A stretch of DNA of 64,000 bases, taken from positions 248,001 through 312,000 of the forward strand of contig NZ_WARX01000001.1 of NCBI RefSeq assembly GCF_009720385.1. Reading direction: 5' to 3'. Positions 1 to 7,633 of this stretch are shown in pieces. The first letter of the stretch is position 1. Each line of letters begins with the position of its first letter. The notes under the pieces are model-generated. The model saw nothing but the letters and a program-made list of their open reading frames with translations, was not told where the DNA came from and did not search any database. This DNA comes from Catellatospora vulcania. Lineage in GTDB: Bacteria; Actinomycetota; Actinomycetes; Mycobacteriales; Micromonosporaceae. Both the position numbers and the translations under genes were made by a program.

Positions 1-117
1 CTGCACTTCACGCCCTCGTTCGTGTCACGTCAGCCGAACGAGGTACGCCGCATCGTCACCGAAGCCGCGACGCTGAGACGAGGATTCCGCACCAGCGTCC
101 GCGTGGTCCGGAGTTAA
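1..117 (+). CDS. C-terminal end of an unidentified protein (5' truncated by window)
   Basis: An open frame enters from the left edge and stops at TAA 115-117, giving 38 residues ending ...RTSVRVVRS. It is rich in Arg, Val and Thr, with codon use like the rest of the window (G/C in third position). I do not recognise the family from this short tail. The stop is followed directly by a family A repeat, the arrangement seen at other gene ends in this window, which supports it as a real 3' end. Confidence 0.5.
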   Translation: MHFTPSFVSRQPNEVRRIVTEAATLRRGFRTSVRVVRS

Positions 118-121
118 GCAG

Positions 122-176
122 AGTTAAGAAGGTGCCCTTCCTCTACGAAAACCGATGGGAAGGTGCCCTTCCTTCG
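122..176. repeat. Dispersed repeat family A, copy 1 (direct pair)
   Basis: Two identical 15-mers GAAGGTGCCCTTCCT lie at 128-142 and 159-173 in the same orientation, preceded by TTAA. Each monomer is itself a small hairpin (GAAGG, three-base centre TGC, CCTTC). The element sits between the convergent partial gene at 1-117 and the minus-strand prim-pol gene. Other copies are at 6046-6096, 11392-11443 and 33704-33745. Confidence 0.8.
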
Positions 177-447
177 CCTGTCAGCGGGTGGGGCGGTGGG
201 TGCTGGTGGGGCGGGATCCCGAAGGGCGGGAACCGTGCGGGCGGGTTCCGGCGGGTCGGGTGCCTGCCCAGCGCGCTGCCGACGATCGTATGACCCCAAA
301 TTGGGACTCGACGTGCGCCAGGTGCCGTTCTACGTTGTCAGGTGCCATGTCGGACCTCCTCGATACCTCACCTAACGACCGCGCTGCCGGGCGGTCGCTG
401 CCCGGTGCACGTCACCAGGCGGGTTCGAGGGGTGGAAGGGCTGCTGC

Positions 448-1221
448 TCAGACGGCTCGGCGCAGGGTCGGGGTGGGTTTGAGGGCGGCGGGCCGGGGCA
501 GGGCCGGTGGGGCGAGCCGGCGGCGCGCGGTGACGGGCAGGTCCAGGAACGAGGCGTCGAGCGCCACCAGTGCCTGCACCAGGGCGGCCTGGAACTCGTC
601 CGGGTCGGGCAGTTGCCAGCCGATGCTCTGCGGCGACACCTTCCAGCGGATCGGCCCGTCGGGCAGCACCGTGGGCGGGGCGGGGATCCACGAGCCGAGC
701 GAGTGGCGCACCACGTCGACCCGGTGGTCCAGTTCCGGGGCGAGCGTGCCGCCCGAGCGCATCAGGAACATCCAGCTGCCCGTGGCGGTGACCGCGACGG
801 GTCCGCGCACGTGGCCCGCGGAGGTCGCGCGGCCGGGGCCGGTCGGCGGCCCGCACACGGCCCGTGAGCCGAGCAGGGCGGGCACCTCCAGCACGTCGAA
901 GGCGTGGCCGGTGGGCAGCAGCAGTGCGTGCGGGCGCTCGCTCCACCACTCGTCGAACTGCTCGGAGCTGGTGCTCGTCCGGGTCTCCCAGTCGTCGTAC
1001 AGCGGGTGGCTGCTGGTGGCGAAGCAGTTCACGCGGTCGCAGGCCATGCGTCGGCCGTTGAAGTATCCGCCGGGCATCACCGACCAGCCGTGGTCGGCGA
1101 AACGCTGCGCCGCCAGGCGCAACCGCCGCCGTAACAGGCCTCTGCCGAACGGCGCCTGTGGCCACCGCATGAGTCCGACCCCCTCTTCCGGGTTAAGGGC
1201 GTCGATCCTAGAGATCGACAT
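448..1221 (-). CDS. Short bifunctional primase/polymerase (prim-pol) N-terminal domain protein
   Basis: The product has 257 residues. Features typical of the actinobacterial prim-pol-like family are GWSVMPGGYF (45-54), CDRVNCF (61-67, resembling the Cys-rich turn of the fold) and PTGHAFDVLEVP (103-114), which aligns with the active-site strand. Canonical enzymes carry D-x-D or D-x-E there; here Asp109 is followed by V-L-E, so catalysis may be altered. No helicase or primase C-terminal domain follows, unlike replicative phage or plasmid enzymes of 600 residues or more. The ATG at 1221 is used; Met18 is an alternative. It is divergent from the XRE regulator, and there are no phage genes nearby, so this is probably a stand-alone chromosomal protein of unknown role. 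Confidence 0.8.
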   Translation of the reverse strand: MSISRIDALNPEEGVGLMRWPQAPFGRGLLRRRLRLAAQRFADHGWSVMPGGYFNGRRMACDRVNCFATSSHPLYDDWETRTSTSSEQFDEWWSERPHALLLPTGHAFDVLEVPALLGSRAVCGPPTGPGRATSAGHVRGPVAVTATGSWMFLMRSGGTLAPELDHRVDVVRHSLGSWIPAPPTVLPDGPIRWKVSPQSIGWQLPDPDEFQAALVQALVALDASFLDLPVTARRRLAPPALPRPAALKPTPTLRRAV

Positions 1222-1345
1222 CCACGAAAGCCGTCACCGACGCGCCGAGTCGTCGTTACATCGACAACAGTCCAGAGCAACCGTCTGAATGCATTGTCCA
1301 ACTGCAACTTGCATCTGAAGATACGAGTGTCGGACCGGATGTGGG

Positions 1346-1375
1346 CGCACAGACTGTGCGACTCGGTCAGACCGA
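1346..1375. promoter_or_regulatory. Two adjacent perfect palindromes, candidate operators
   Basis: CGCACAG-A-CTGTGCG occupies 1346-1360 and TCGGTC-A-GACCGA occupies 1363-1375. Both are perfect and share a single A centre; the centres are 16 bp apart. They lie 24-53 bp before the start of the XRE regulator and within the divergent promoter region shared with the prim-pol gene. Autoregulatory binding by the XRE protein is inferred, not shown. Confidence 0.55.
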
Positions 1376-1398
1376 CCCGATGAGGGGAGGGCTGGAGG

Positions 1399-2625
1399 AT
1401 GGACGAGCTGCCGATAGGCCGCCGGGTGTCGTACTGGCGCAACCGCCGCAAGATGTCGCAGCAGGTCTTCGCCGACCGCCTGGGCAAGTCGAAGAGCTGG
1501 GTCGACAAGGTGGAGCGCGGCGTGCGCCGGCTCGACAAGTTCTCGGTCGTGTACGAGATCGCCGACGTGCTCCAGCTCGACGTCCAGCTGCTGCTGGGCA
1601 AGGACCCGGAGCGCCGCCCCGACAGCATGAACTGCATCGACCAGATCGAGGTCGCCGAGATCCGCTCCGCGCTGGAGCGCTACGACCAGATCAGCGCGTT
1701 CTTCTACGCGGCCCCCGAGCCGCCGCCGATCGCGGAGATGCGCAAGGCGGCCCTGCACGCCTGGCAGACCTGGGAGCACGGCCGCTACGGCGTGCTGGCC
1801 CGCGCGCTGCCCAAGCTGCTGCGCGACGCCCAGGCCGCCGACACGGCGTACGCCCACTCCGACGACTCCCGTGAGGCAGCCCACCTGCTCGGCCAGGTGT
1901 ATCAGCTGGCCTCGTCGGTGCTGCGCAAGCTCGGCGAGCTGGACCTGAGCTGGCTGGCCGCGGACCGTTCCATCGCGGTGTCGCAGCGGGCGGGCGACCA
2001 GCTGCTCGCCGGGGTGGCCACCACCCGGGTGGCGAACGCGCTGCGGGCCCTGGGCCGGCACCGGGCGGCGCTGGAGGTCAACGTCAACATCGCCAACCGG
2101 CTCTGCCCGACCCCGGGCGAGACGGCCGACGACCAGCTGTCGGTGTACGGCTTCCTGCTGCTGCAGGGCGCGATGGCGGCCTCCTGCATCGGCGACAGCG
2201 CGACCATGCGCGACCTGCTGTCCGCGGCCGCGGACGCGGCGGCCGGTCTGGGCGGCGACAAGAACCACTACTGGACCAGCTTCGGCCCGACCAACGTGCT
2301 GGTGCACCGGGCCGCCGCCGCGGTCGAGCTGGGCGAGGGCGGCCTGGCCATCTCCATCCACGACGGGCTGGACCCGGCCGCGTTCAACGCGCTGCTGCCG
2401 GAGCGCCGGGCCCACCACTACCTCGACATGGCGCGCGGCTTCGCGCAGGTCGGCGAGGTCGAGCGGGCGGGGGAGATGCTGCTGGAGGGCGACCTGCTGG
2501 CGCCCGCCGAGATCCGCTGCCGGCCGATCGCGCACGAGGTGCTCAGCGACGTGCTGCGGCGCACCCGCGGCACGCCCACCGCCGCGCTGGCGGAGCTGGC
2601 CGAGCAGATGGGGGTGGGCGTGTGA
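1399..2625 (+). CDS. XRE-family regulator with C-terminal TPR-like helical repeats
   Basis: The 408-residue product starts with a lambda-repressor-type helix-turn-helix domain (about residues 6-66; recognition region SQQVFADRLGKSKSWVDKVE). A long Ala/Leu-rich helical region follows to the end, typical of the TPR-like sensor of actinobacterial XRE/TPR regulators that bind peptides or small ligands. A GGGGAGGG Shine-Dalgarno sequence lies about 9 bp before the ATG. The stop overlaps the next gene's GTG by 4 bp (GTGA), so the regulator and flavoprotein are translationally coupled. Two palindromes upstream suggest autoregulation. The ligand and regulon are unknown. Confidence 0.9.
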   Translation: MDELPIGRRVSYWRNRRKMSQQVFADRLGKSKSWVDKVERGVRRLDKFSVVYEIADVLQLDVQLLLGKDPERRPDSMNCIDQIEVAEIRSALERYDQISAFFYAAPEPPPIAEMRKAALHAWQTWEHGRYGVLARALPKLLRDAQAADTAYAHSDDSREAAHLLGQVYQLASSVLRKLGELDLSWLAADRSIAVSQRAGDQLLAGVATTRVANALRALGRHRAALEVNVNIANRLCPTPGETADDQLSVYGFLLLQGAMAASCIGDSATMRDLLSAAADAAAGLGGDKNHYWTSFGPTNVLVHRAAAAVELGEGGLAISIHDGLDPAAFNALLPERRAHHYLDMARGFAQVGEVERAGEMLLEGDLLAPAEIRCRPIAHEVLSDVLRRTRGTPTAALAELAEQMGVGV

Positions 2626-3164
2626 CGGTGCTCTACGTCATCGCCTGCGGATCACCGGTGACCCGGGACGTCGGGCTGCTGGTGGGGCTCGCGCAGGAGC
2701 GCGGGTACGACGTGTGCGTCGTGGTCACGCCGGACGGGCGCAAGTTCGTCGACGTGCCGGCGCTCGCGGCGCAGACCGGGCACCCGGTGCGCAGCACGTA
2801 CAAGAATCCCGGCGATCCCGACGTGCTCCCGTCGCCGGACGCGCTGATCGTGGCGCCGGCGACGGTGAACACCGTGAACAAGTGGGGCGCCGGCATCGCG
2901 GACACGCTGGCGCTGGGGCTGATCGTGGAGAGCCAGGGCAAGGGGCTGCCGATCGTCGCGATGCCGTTCACGAACGCGGCGATGGCCCGGCACCCGGCGT
3001 TCCAGGAGAACATCGTCCGGCTGCGCGGCTGGGGCATCACCGTGTTGTACGGCGACGACGTGCTGAAACTGCCCGCTCCCGGCGAGGGGGACGCGTACCG
3101 TCACGAGTTCGGCTGGACGCTGGCCCTGGACGCGGTGGAGAAGCTCTGCCCGCCGGGAGCCTGA
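2622..3164 (+). CDS. Flavoprotein of the HFCD (FMN-dependent decarboxylase-like) family
   Basis: The 180-residue single-domain product has an N-terminal Rossmann strand (VLYVIACGSPVTRD). PATVNTVNKW (79-88) matches the PASANT-type FMN-binding motif of homo-oligomeric flavin Cys decarboxylases (EpiD, Dfp/CoaC). A P-x-x-N-x-x-M stretch (PFTNAAM, near 119) corresponds to the substrate clamp PAMNxxM. It lacks the CoaB ligase domain and is not the housekeeping Dfp. Coupling to the XRE/TPR regulator suggests a regulated oxidative decarboxylase or flavin-binding partner. The substrate is unknown. Confidence 0.85.
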   Translation: MTVLYVIACGSPVTRDVGLLVGLAQERGYDVCVVVTPDGRKFVDVPALAAQTGHPVRSTYKNPGDPDVLPSPDALIVAPATVNTVNKWGAGIADTLALGLIVESQGKGLPIVAMPFTNAAMARHPAFQENIVRLRGWGITVLYGDDVLKLPAPGEGDAYRHEFGWTLALDAVEKLCPPGA

Positions 3165-3213
3165 GCCGCCCGCGCCACACGGCAGGCCGCCCGCTGCGCA
3201 GTAGTCTGTCCGG

Positions 3214-4032
3214 GTGACCTGGACTGTCGCGTCTTTCACCGCCCTGCTGGAGACCGAGTTCCCGCCCCGGTGGGCGGAGCCGTGGGACCGCGTCGGGCTG
3301 GTGACCGGACGCCCGGAGCAGCCGGTGACTCGGGTGCTGGCGGTGGTCGACGTGCTGCCGGCCACGGTCGCCGAGGCGCTCGACGCCGGCGCCGACATGA
3401 TCATCGCCCACCATCCGCTGCTGCTGAGCGGCGTGTCGTCGGTGGCGGCCACCACCTACCAGGGCCGGATCGTGCACGACCTGATCGGCAACGGGGTGGC
3501 GCTGTACGTCGCGCACACCAACGCCGACGTCGCGAAGCCCGGGGTCAGCGACGCGCTCGCCGACCTGCTCGGCCTGACCGACACCCGCCCGCTGCGGGCC
3601 ACCGAGGAAGGCCGCGGGTTCGGGCGGGTCGGCCGCCTGCCCGCGCCGCTCACCCTGGGCGAGTTCGCGCACCTCGCGGCCACGGCGCTGCCGGTCGCGA
3701 GCTGGGGCGTACGCGTCTCGGGCGATCCGTCCCGGCCGGTGTCCACCGTCGCGGTCTGCGGCGGCTCGGGCGACGAGTTCATCCCCGACGCGGTCGCCGC
3801 CGGAGCCGACGTCTACCTGACCGGCGACCTCAAACACCACCGCGTCGCCGACCTGCTGGCCACCGGCGGCCCGGCGCTGGTCGACGCGGGTCACTACGGC
3901 ACCGAGCGGCCCTGGCTGACGCCGCTGGCGGCCTGGCTGCGCGCGGCGACCGGACTTGAGACCATCGTCTCCGAGACCACGACCGATCCGTTCGGTTTCC
4001 ACGCGTGCGCGACACTTGACCCGGTCGCCTGA
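3214..4032 (+). CDS. NIF3-family dinuclear metal-centre protein
   Basis: The 272-residue product starts at GTG. It shows the NIF3/DUF34 metal ligands: AHHPLL (65-70), AHTNADVA (near 100), DLKHH (near 208) and GHYGTERP near the C-terminus. NIF3 proteins form hexameric rings with two metals per subunit; some members have been annotated as GTP cyclohydrolase I type 2, but the physiological role is unsettled. It sits directly upstream of the CT398-type zinc ribbon gene and the RNase H fusion gene, the same trio as M. tuberculosis Rv2230c-Rv2229c-Rv2228c (recalled). Confidence 0.92.
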   Translation: MTWTVASFTALLETEFPPRWAEPWDRVGLVTGRPEQPVTRVLAVVDVLPATVAEALDAGADMIIAHHPLLLSGVSSVAATTYQGRIVHDLIGNGVALYVAHTNADVAKPGVSDALADLLGLTDTRPLRATEEGRGFGRVGRLPAPLTLGEFAHLAATALPVASWGVRVSGDPSRPVSTVAVCGGSGDEFIPDAVAAGADVYLTGDLKHHRVADLLATGGPALVDAGHYGTERPWLTPLAAWLRAATGLETIVSETTTDPFGFHACATLDPVA

Positions 4033-4078
4033 ACGTGGCCTTTGACAACTGGACAACCGCGAAAGAAGGAGTGCCGAC

Positions 4079-4819
4079 GTGAAGGCCGACCCCAAGGACC
4101 AGCAGCGGTTGCTCGACCTGCAGGCGATCGACACCACGCTGCAGCAGCTCGCGCACCGGCGCAAGAGCCTGCCGGAGATCGCCGAGCTGGACGTGCTCGG
4201 CAAGGCCATCGGCCGGCTGGAGGACGAACGGGCCCGCGCCGAGGTCGACGTCGACGACCTGGACCGCGACATCGCCCGGCTCGAACGCGAGGTCGACACC
4301 GTACGCCAGCGCCAGGCCAAGGACCAGCAGCGCCTCGTCGACGGCCGGCTGCCGGCGCGGGAGCTGACCGCGCTGGAGCACGAGATCGGCTCGCTCAAGC
4401 GGAGGCAGGGCGAGCTGGAGGACGCCGAGCTGGAGCTGATGGAGAAGCGCGAGTCGGCGCAGGGCGCGCTGGACTCCGTCGACGAGAAGATCTCGGTCGC
4501 CCGGGAGAAGCGCATCGCCGCGGAGAACCGCCGGGACAACGCCGTCTCCGAGATCACCAAGGAGGCGGAGTGGAAGCAGAACGCCCGCCGCCCGCTGGCC
4601 GCCGATCTGCCTGCCGAGCTGGTCCAGCTGTACGACAAGATCCGTGAGTCGTCGGGCGGGCTCGGCGCTGCCCTGGTGCAGCACGGCCGCTGCGGCGGCT
4701 GCCGCCTGGAGCTGTTCGGCGCGGACCGCAACCGGGTCAAGGCGGCCCCGCCGGACGAGGTCGTGCGCTGCGAGGAGTGCCGGCGCATCATGGTCCGCAC
4801 CGCGGAGTCCGGCCTGTGA
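4079..4819 (+). CDS. Coiled-coil protein with C-terminal C4 zinc ribbon (CT398-like)
   Basis: The 246-residue product begins at GTG 4079 after an AAAGAAGGAG Shine-Dalgarno region. Residues about 10-170 are a long antiparallel coiled coil rich in Glu, Arg and Leu. The C-terminus carries two Cys pairs, CGGCRLEL and CEECRRIM, forming a C4 zinc ribbon. Family members are widespread in actinobacteria and proposed to bind nucleic acid or act as adaptors; no enzyme activity is established. The stop overlaps the following GTG by 4 bp, so it is coupled to the RNase H/phosphatase gene. Confidence 0.9.
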   Translation: MKADPKDQQRLLDLQAIDTTLQQLAHRRKSLPEIAELDVLGKAIGRLEDERARAEVDVDDLDRDIARLEREVDTVRQRQAKDQQRLVDGRLPARELTALEHEIGSLKRRQGELEDAELELMEKRESAQGALDSVDEKISVAREKRIAAENRRDNAVSEITKEAEWKQNARRPLAADLPAELVQLYDKIRESSGGLGAALVQHGRCGGCRLELFGADRNRVKAAPPDEVVRCEECRRIMVRTAESGL

Positions 4820-6039
4820 CCATCGGGAAGGTCATCATCGAGGCCGACGGCGGGGCGCGCGGCAACCCCGGCCCGGCCGGGTACGGGGCTGTGGTGCGCG
4901 ACCCGGCCAGCGGCGAGGTGCTCGCCGAGCGGGCCGCCGCCCTCGGGGTGGCCACGAACAACGTCGCCGAGTACCGGGGGCTCATCGCCGGGCTGGAGGC
5001 CGCCGCCGAGCTGGGCGCGTCGCAGGTCGAGGCCCGGATGGACTCCAAGCTGGTGGTCGAGCAGATGTCCGGCCGCTGGCAGATCAAGCACCCGGGCCTG
5101 CGCCCGCTGGCGGCCGAGGTGGCCACGCTGGTGCGCAAGTTCGACCAGGTCACGTACACGTGGATCCCGCGCGAGCGCAACCGCGCCGCCGACGCCCTGG
5201 CCAACGCGGCCATGGACGCGGCCGCGCGCGGCGGCGCGGTCGCCGAGGAGGGCACGACGGCCCTGGGGATCGTCACCGCATGGGACTCCGACGCCTACCC
5301 GGGGATCGCCGAGGCGGACGGGGCAGCGGGTTTGTCCGCCACTGTGACGTCGGCGGGGCGCAAGGCGGAGGCCGCCGCGTCGGCGCGGCCCCGCGAGGAC
5401 TGGGCGCCGCGCACGTCCCCGGCCACCCGGCTGGTGCTGGTGCGGCACGGGGAGACCGCGCTGACCGCGCAGAAGCGCTACTCCGGGCGCGGCGACGTGC
5501 CGCTGTCGGCGATCGGGGAGGAGCAGGCCGCAGCCGCCGGACGGCGCGTCGCGGGGTTGCGCCCCGACCGGGTGGTCACCTCGCCGCTGAGCCGGTGCCG
5601 GGCCACCGGCGCGGCGATCGCGGCGGCCGCGGGCGGCATCCCGGTAGGCGTGGAGGCCGACCTGATCGAGTGCGACTTCGGCGTGTGGGAGGGCCTGACC
5701 TTCAGCGACGTGCGCGAGCAGTACCCGGCCGAGCTGGACGCCTGGCTGGCCTCGACGTCGGTCGCGCCGCCGAAGGGCGAGTCGTTCCAGCAGGTCGCCA
5801 AGCGGGTGCGCGGGGCCATGGGCAGGCTGCAGAAGGCGTACGAGGGACAGACGGTCGTCATCGTGTCGCACGTGTCGCCGATCAAGCTGATCCTGCGGGA
5901 CGCGCTCGCGGCCGGTGACGCCTTCCTGTACCGGCTGCTGCTCGACCCGGCGGGCATCTCGATCGTCGACGTCTGGCCCGACGGCGGCATCTCGGTCCGC
6001 TCCGTCAACGACACCGCCCACCTGCTGCCCAGGCCCTGA
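4816..6039 (+). CDS. Bifunctional RNase HI / histidine-phosphatase (CobC-like) protein
   Basis: I place the start at GTG 4816, which overlaps the upstream stop, giving 407 residues; an upstream in-frame ATG at 4777 would overlap the neighbour by 43 bp. The N-terminal domain (about 1-140) is RNase H: EADGGARGNPG, AEYRGLIAGLE, MDSKLVVEQM and NRAADALAN carry the acidic active-site residues. The C-terminal domain (about 205-407) is a histidine phosphatase with LVRHGET followed by the RYSGRGD motif and a second His in VSHVSPIK. M. tuberculosis Rv2228c has this fusion; it degrades RNA-DNA hybrids, and its phosphatase domain resembles alpha-ribazole phosphatase of cobalamin synthesis. Confidence 0.93.
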   Translation: MTIGKVIIEADGGARGNPGPAGYGAVVRDPASGEVLAERAAALGVATNNVAEYRGLIAGLEAAAELGASQVEARMDSKLVVEQMSGRWQIKHPGLRPLAAEVATLVRKFDQVTYTWIPRERNRAADALANAAMDAAARGGAVAEEGTTALGIVTAWDSDAYPGIAEADGAAGLSATVTSAGRKAEAAASARPREDWAPRTSPATRLVLVRHGETALTAQKRYSGRGDVPLSAIGEEQAAAAGRRVAGLRPDRVVTSPLSRCRATGAAIAAAAGGIPVGVEADLIECDFGVWEGLTFSDVREQYPAELDAWLASTSVAPPKGESFQQVAKRVRGAMGRLQKAYEGQTVVIVSHVSPIKLILRDALAAGDAFLYRLLLDPAGISIVDVWPDGGISVRSVNDTAHLLPRP

Positions 6040-6045
6040 CAGGCG

Positions 6046-6096
6046 TTAAGAAGGGCACCTTCTACAACGCATAGCGATGTGAAGGTGCCCTTCCTT
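6046..6096. repeat. Dispersed repeat family A, copy 2 (inverted pair); likely bidirectional terminator
   Basis: GAAGGGCACCTTC (6050-6062) and GAAGGTGCCCTTC (6081-6093) are exact reverse complements separated by 18 bases, with TTAA just before the left arm. The 13-bp stem lies seven bases after the RNase H fusion stop and just past the stop of the convergent RNB gene, a placement fitting bidirectional termination. Confidence 0.8.
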
Positions 6097-6100
6097 CGTG

Positions 6101-7504
6101 CTAGGCGAGGGTGAAGCGGACCAGGCGCTTCGTCGGGTCGGCCTGGGTGAGGCGGACGGTGATCTGGTCGCCCGCGGTGAGCTGGCCGTCGCAGCGGGCG
6201 CGGACGGCGGGCTCGGTGAGGGACACCGTGCCGCCGGGCTTGCCGTGGTTGGTGTCCAGCACGGTCGCGGGGAAGGTCTCGCCGATGCGGTCGGCCAGGA
6301 TGGTCGCCTCGACGAGGTCGATCGCGCCGCGTTCGGCGGCGGACGAGACCCGGTCGGTGCCGGACATGACGGCGGGCAGCTCGGGCAGCGCCGCGGCGGC
6401 CCAGGCGGGCACCTCACGGCCGTCGTGCAGGGCCAGGCACACCTCGGTGACGTACCGGTCGGCCAGGCGCCGCAGCGGGGCCGTCACGTGGGCGTACGCC
6501 GCCGCGACCGCGCTGTGCAACGGCTGGTCCGGCAGCTGCCCGGCGAACGCCGTGTAACCCGCGCCGCGCAGCAGCTCCGCGGCCTCGTCGACGAAGGCGG
6601 CGTCCTTGGGCCGGGCCGGGTCCAGCCGGGCCAGCACCTGGCCCACGGTCATGTCCGCAGGCCAGTCCACGCCCAGGCCTTTGGCCGCCACGCGCAGCCG
6701 GGCCACCGCCTCCGGGTCCGGGGCGGGCATGGTGCGCAGCAGGCCGATCCGCCCCGCCAGCATGATGTCCGCGGCTGCACGGCCGGTGAGCAGCGAGATC
6801 TGGGCGTTCCACTCCTCGGCGGGCAGCGGGGCGCGCAGGCGCAGCTGCCAGCCGTCGCCGTGCGGCTCGATCTCCTGCTCCGGCATGGGCAGGTTGATGG
6901 CGCCGCGCGCCAGGCCCCGCGCGGTCAGCAGCTTTCCCAGTTCCGGCAGCAGCGCGATCGGCTCGGCGAGCATGCCTTTGTCCACATCGGCCTGCACACC
7001 CTCGTAGGCGAGCTTGGCCCGGCTGCGCACCCGCGCCCGTTGCATGTGCACGCCGACCGTGTCGCCGTCGGCGGAGACGTCGATCGTCCACACCACCGCG
7101 GCCCGGTCCACGCCGGGCAGCAGGCTGACCGCGCCCTCGCTGAGCACCGGCGGGTGCAGCGGCACCTTGCCGTCGGGCAGGTAGACGGTCTGCCCGCGCC
7201 GCCAGGTCTCGGCCTCCAGTGGGCTGTCCGGCACCACGTACGACGCGACGTCGGCGATGGCGTAGTGCACCCGGTAGCCGCCGTCCCGGCGGAACAGGCA
7301 CACGGCCTGGTCGAGGTCGCGCGAGCCGGGCGGGTCGATGGTGACGAAGGGCAGCTCGGTGCGGTCGGCGTCGGGCAGCTTCACCTCGGCGGCCGCCGCC
7401 TCGGCCTGCGCCTGCGCGGCGGGCGGGAAGCCGTCGGGCAGTTCCAGCTCGTGACGCAGTGCGGTGAAGTCGATGGCCTCGGCGTGCAGGCGGCGGTATG
7501 CCAT
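6101..7504 (-). CDS. RNB-domain ribonuclease (RNase II/R family), short form
   Basis: The 467-residue product has its active-site motif at 57-68, DPPGSRDLDQAV. Relative to RNase II, Asp57, Asp63 and Asp65 match the catalytic aspartates, but the fourth position (Asp210 in E. coli RNase II) is Gln66. The RNB fold continues to about residue 390 (APLRRLADRYV is the conserved RNA-clamp helix), followed by a short OB-like tail. N-terminal cold-shock domains of full RNase R are missing. It is predicted to be a cytoplasmic 3'-5' exoribonuclease. The ATG start at 7504 has no strong Shine-Dalgarno sequence. Confidence 0.9.
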   Translation of the reverse strand: MAYRRLHAEAIDFTALRHELELPDGFPPAAQAQAEAAAAEVKLPDADRTELPFVTIDPPGSRDLDQAVCLFRRDGGYRVHYAIADVASYVVPDSPLEAETWRRGQTVYLPDGKVPLHPPVLSEGAVSLLPGVDRAAVVWTIDVSADGDTVGVHMQRARVRSRAKLAYEGVQADVDKGMLAEPIALLPELGKLLTARGLARGAINLPMPEQEIEPHGDGWQLRLRAPLPAEEWNAQISLLTGRAAADIMLAGRIGLLRTMPAPDPEAVARLRVAAKGLGVDWPADMTVGQVLARLDPARPKDAAFVDEAAELLRGAGYTAFAGQLPDQPLHSAVAAAYAHVTAPLRRLADRYVTEVCLALHDGREVPAWAAAALPELPAVMSGTDRVSSAAERGAIDLVEATILADRIGETFPATVLDTNHGKPGGTVSLTEPAVRARCDGQLTAGDQITVRLTQADPTKRLVRFTLA

Positions 7505-7633
7505 TGGTCATTCTTACCAGGTGTCCGCGAGCCGCCGCCCCGCCCGTACGGGCGGTACCGCCGTCGGGGACGCGACTCGGTGCCATCCGCAGGTCACGCT
7601 GTGGATGACACCGATCAGGGCGACACTGCCCCG

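Noticed and set aside
122-176. CRISPR array suggested by repeated GAAGGTGCCCTTCCT
   Set aside because: Only two copies with a 16-base gap, and no cas genes in the window.
448-1221. Prophage or plasmid replication module
   Set aside because: No integrase, capsid, terminase or replication genes near the prim-pol gene.
4777-4815. Upstream ATG start for the RNase H fusion
   Set aside because: It overlaps the zinc-ribbon gene by 43 bp; GTG 4816 overlaps the stop in the normal coupled manner.
3037-6021. A 994-codon open frame on the minus strand
   Set aside because: It runs antisense to NIF3, the zinc-ribbon gene and RNase H, whose products are clear; long antisense frames are expected at this GC content.
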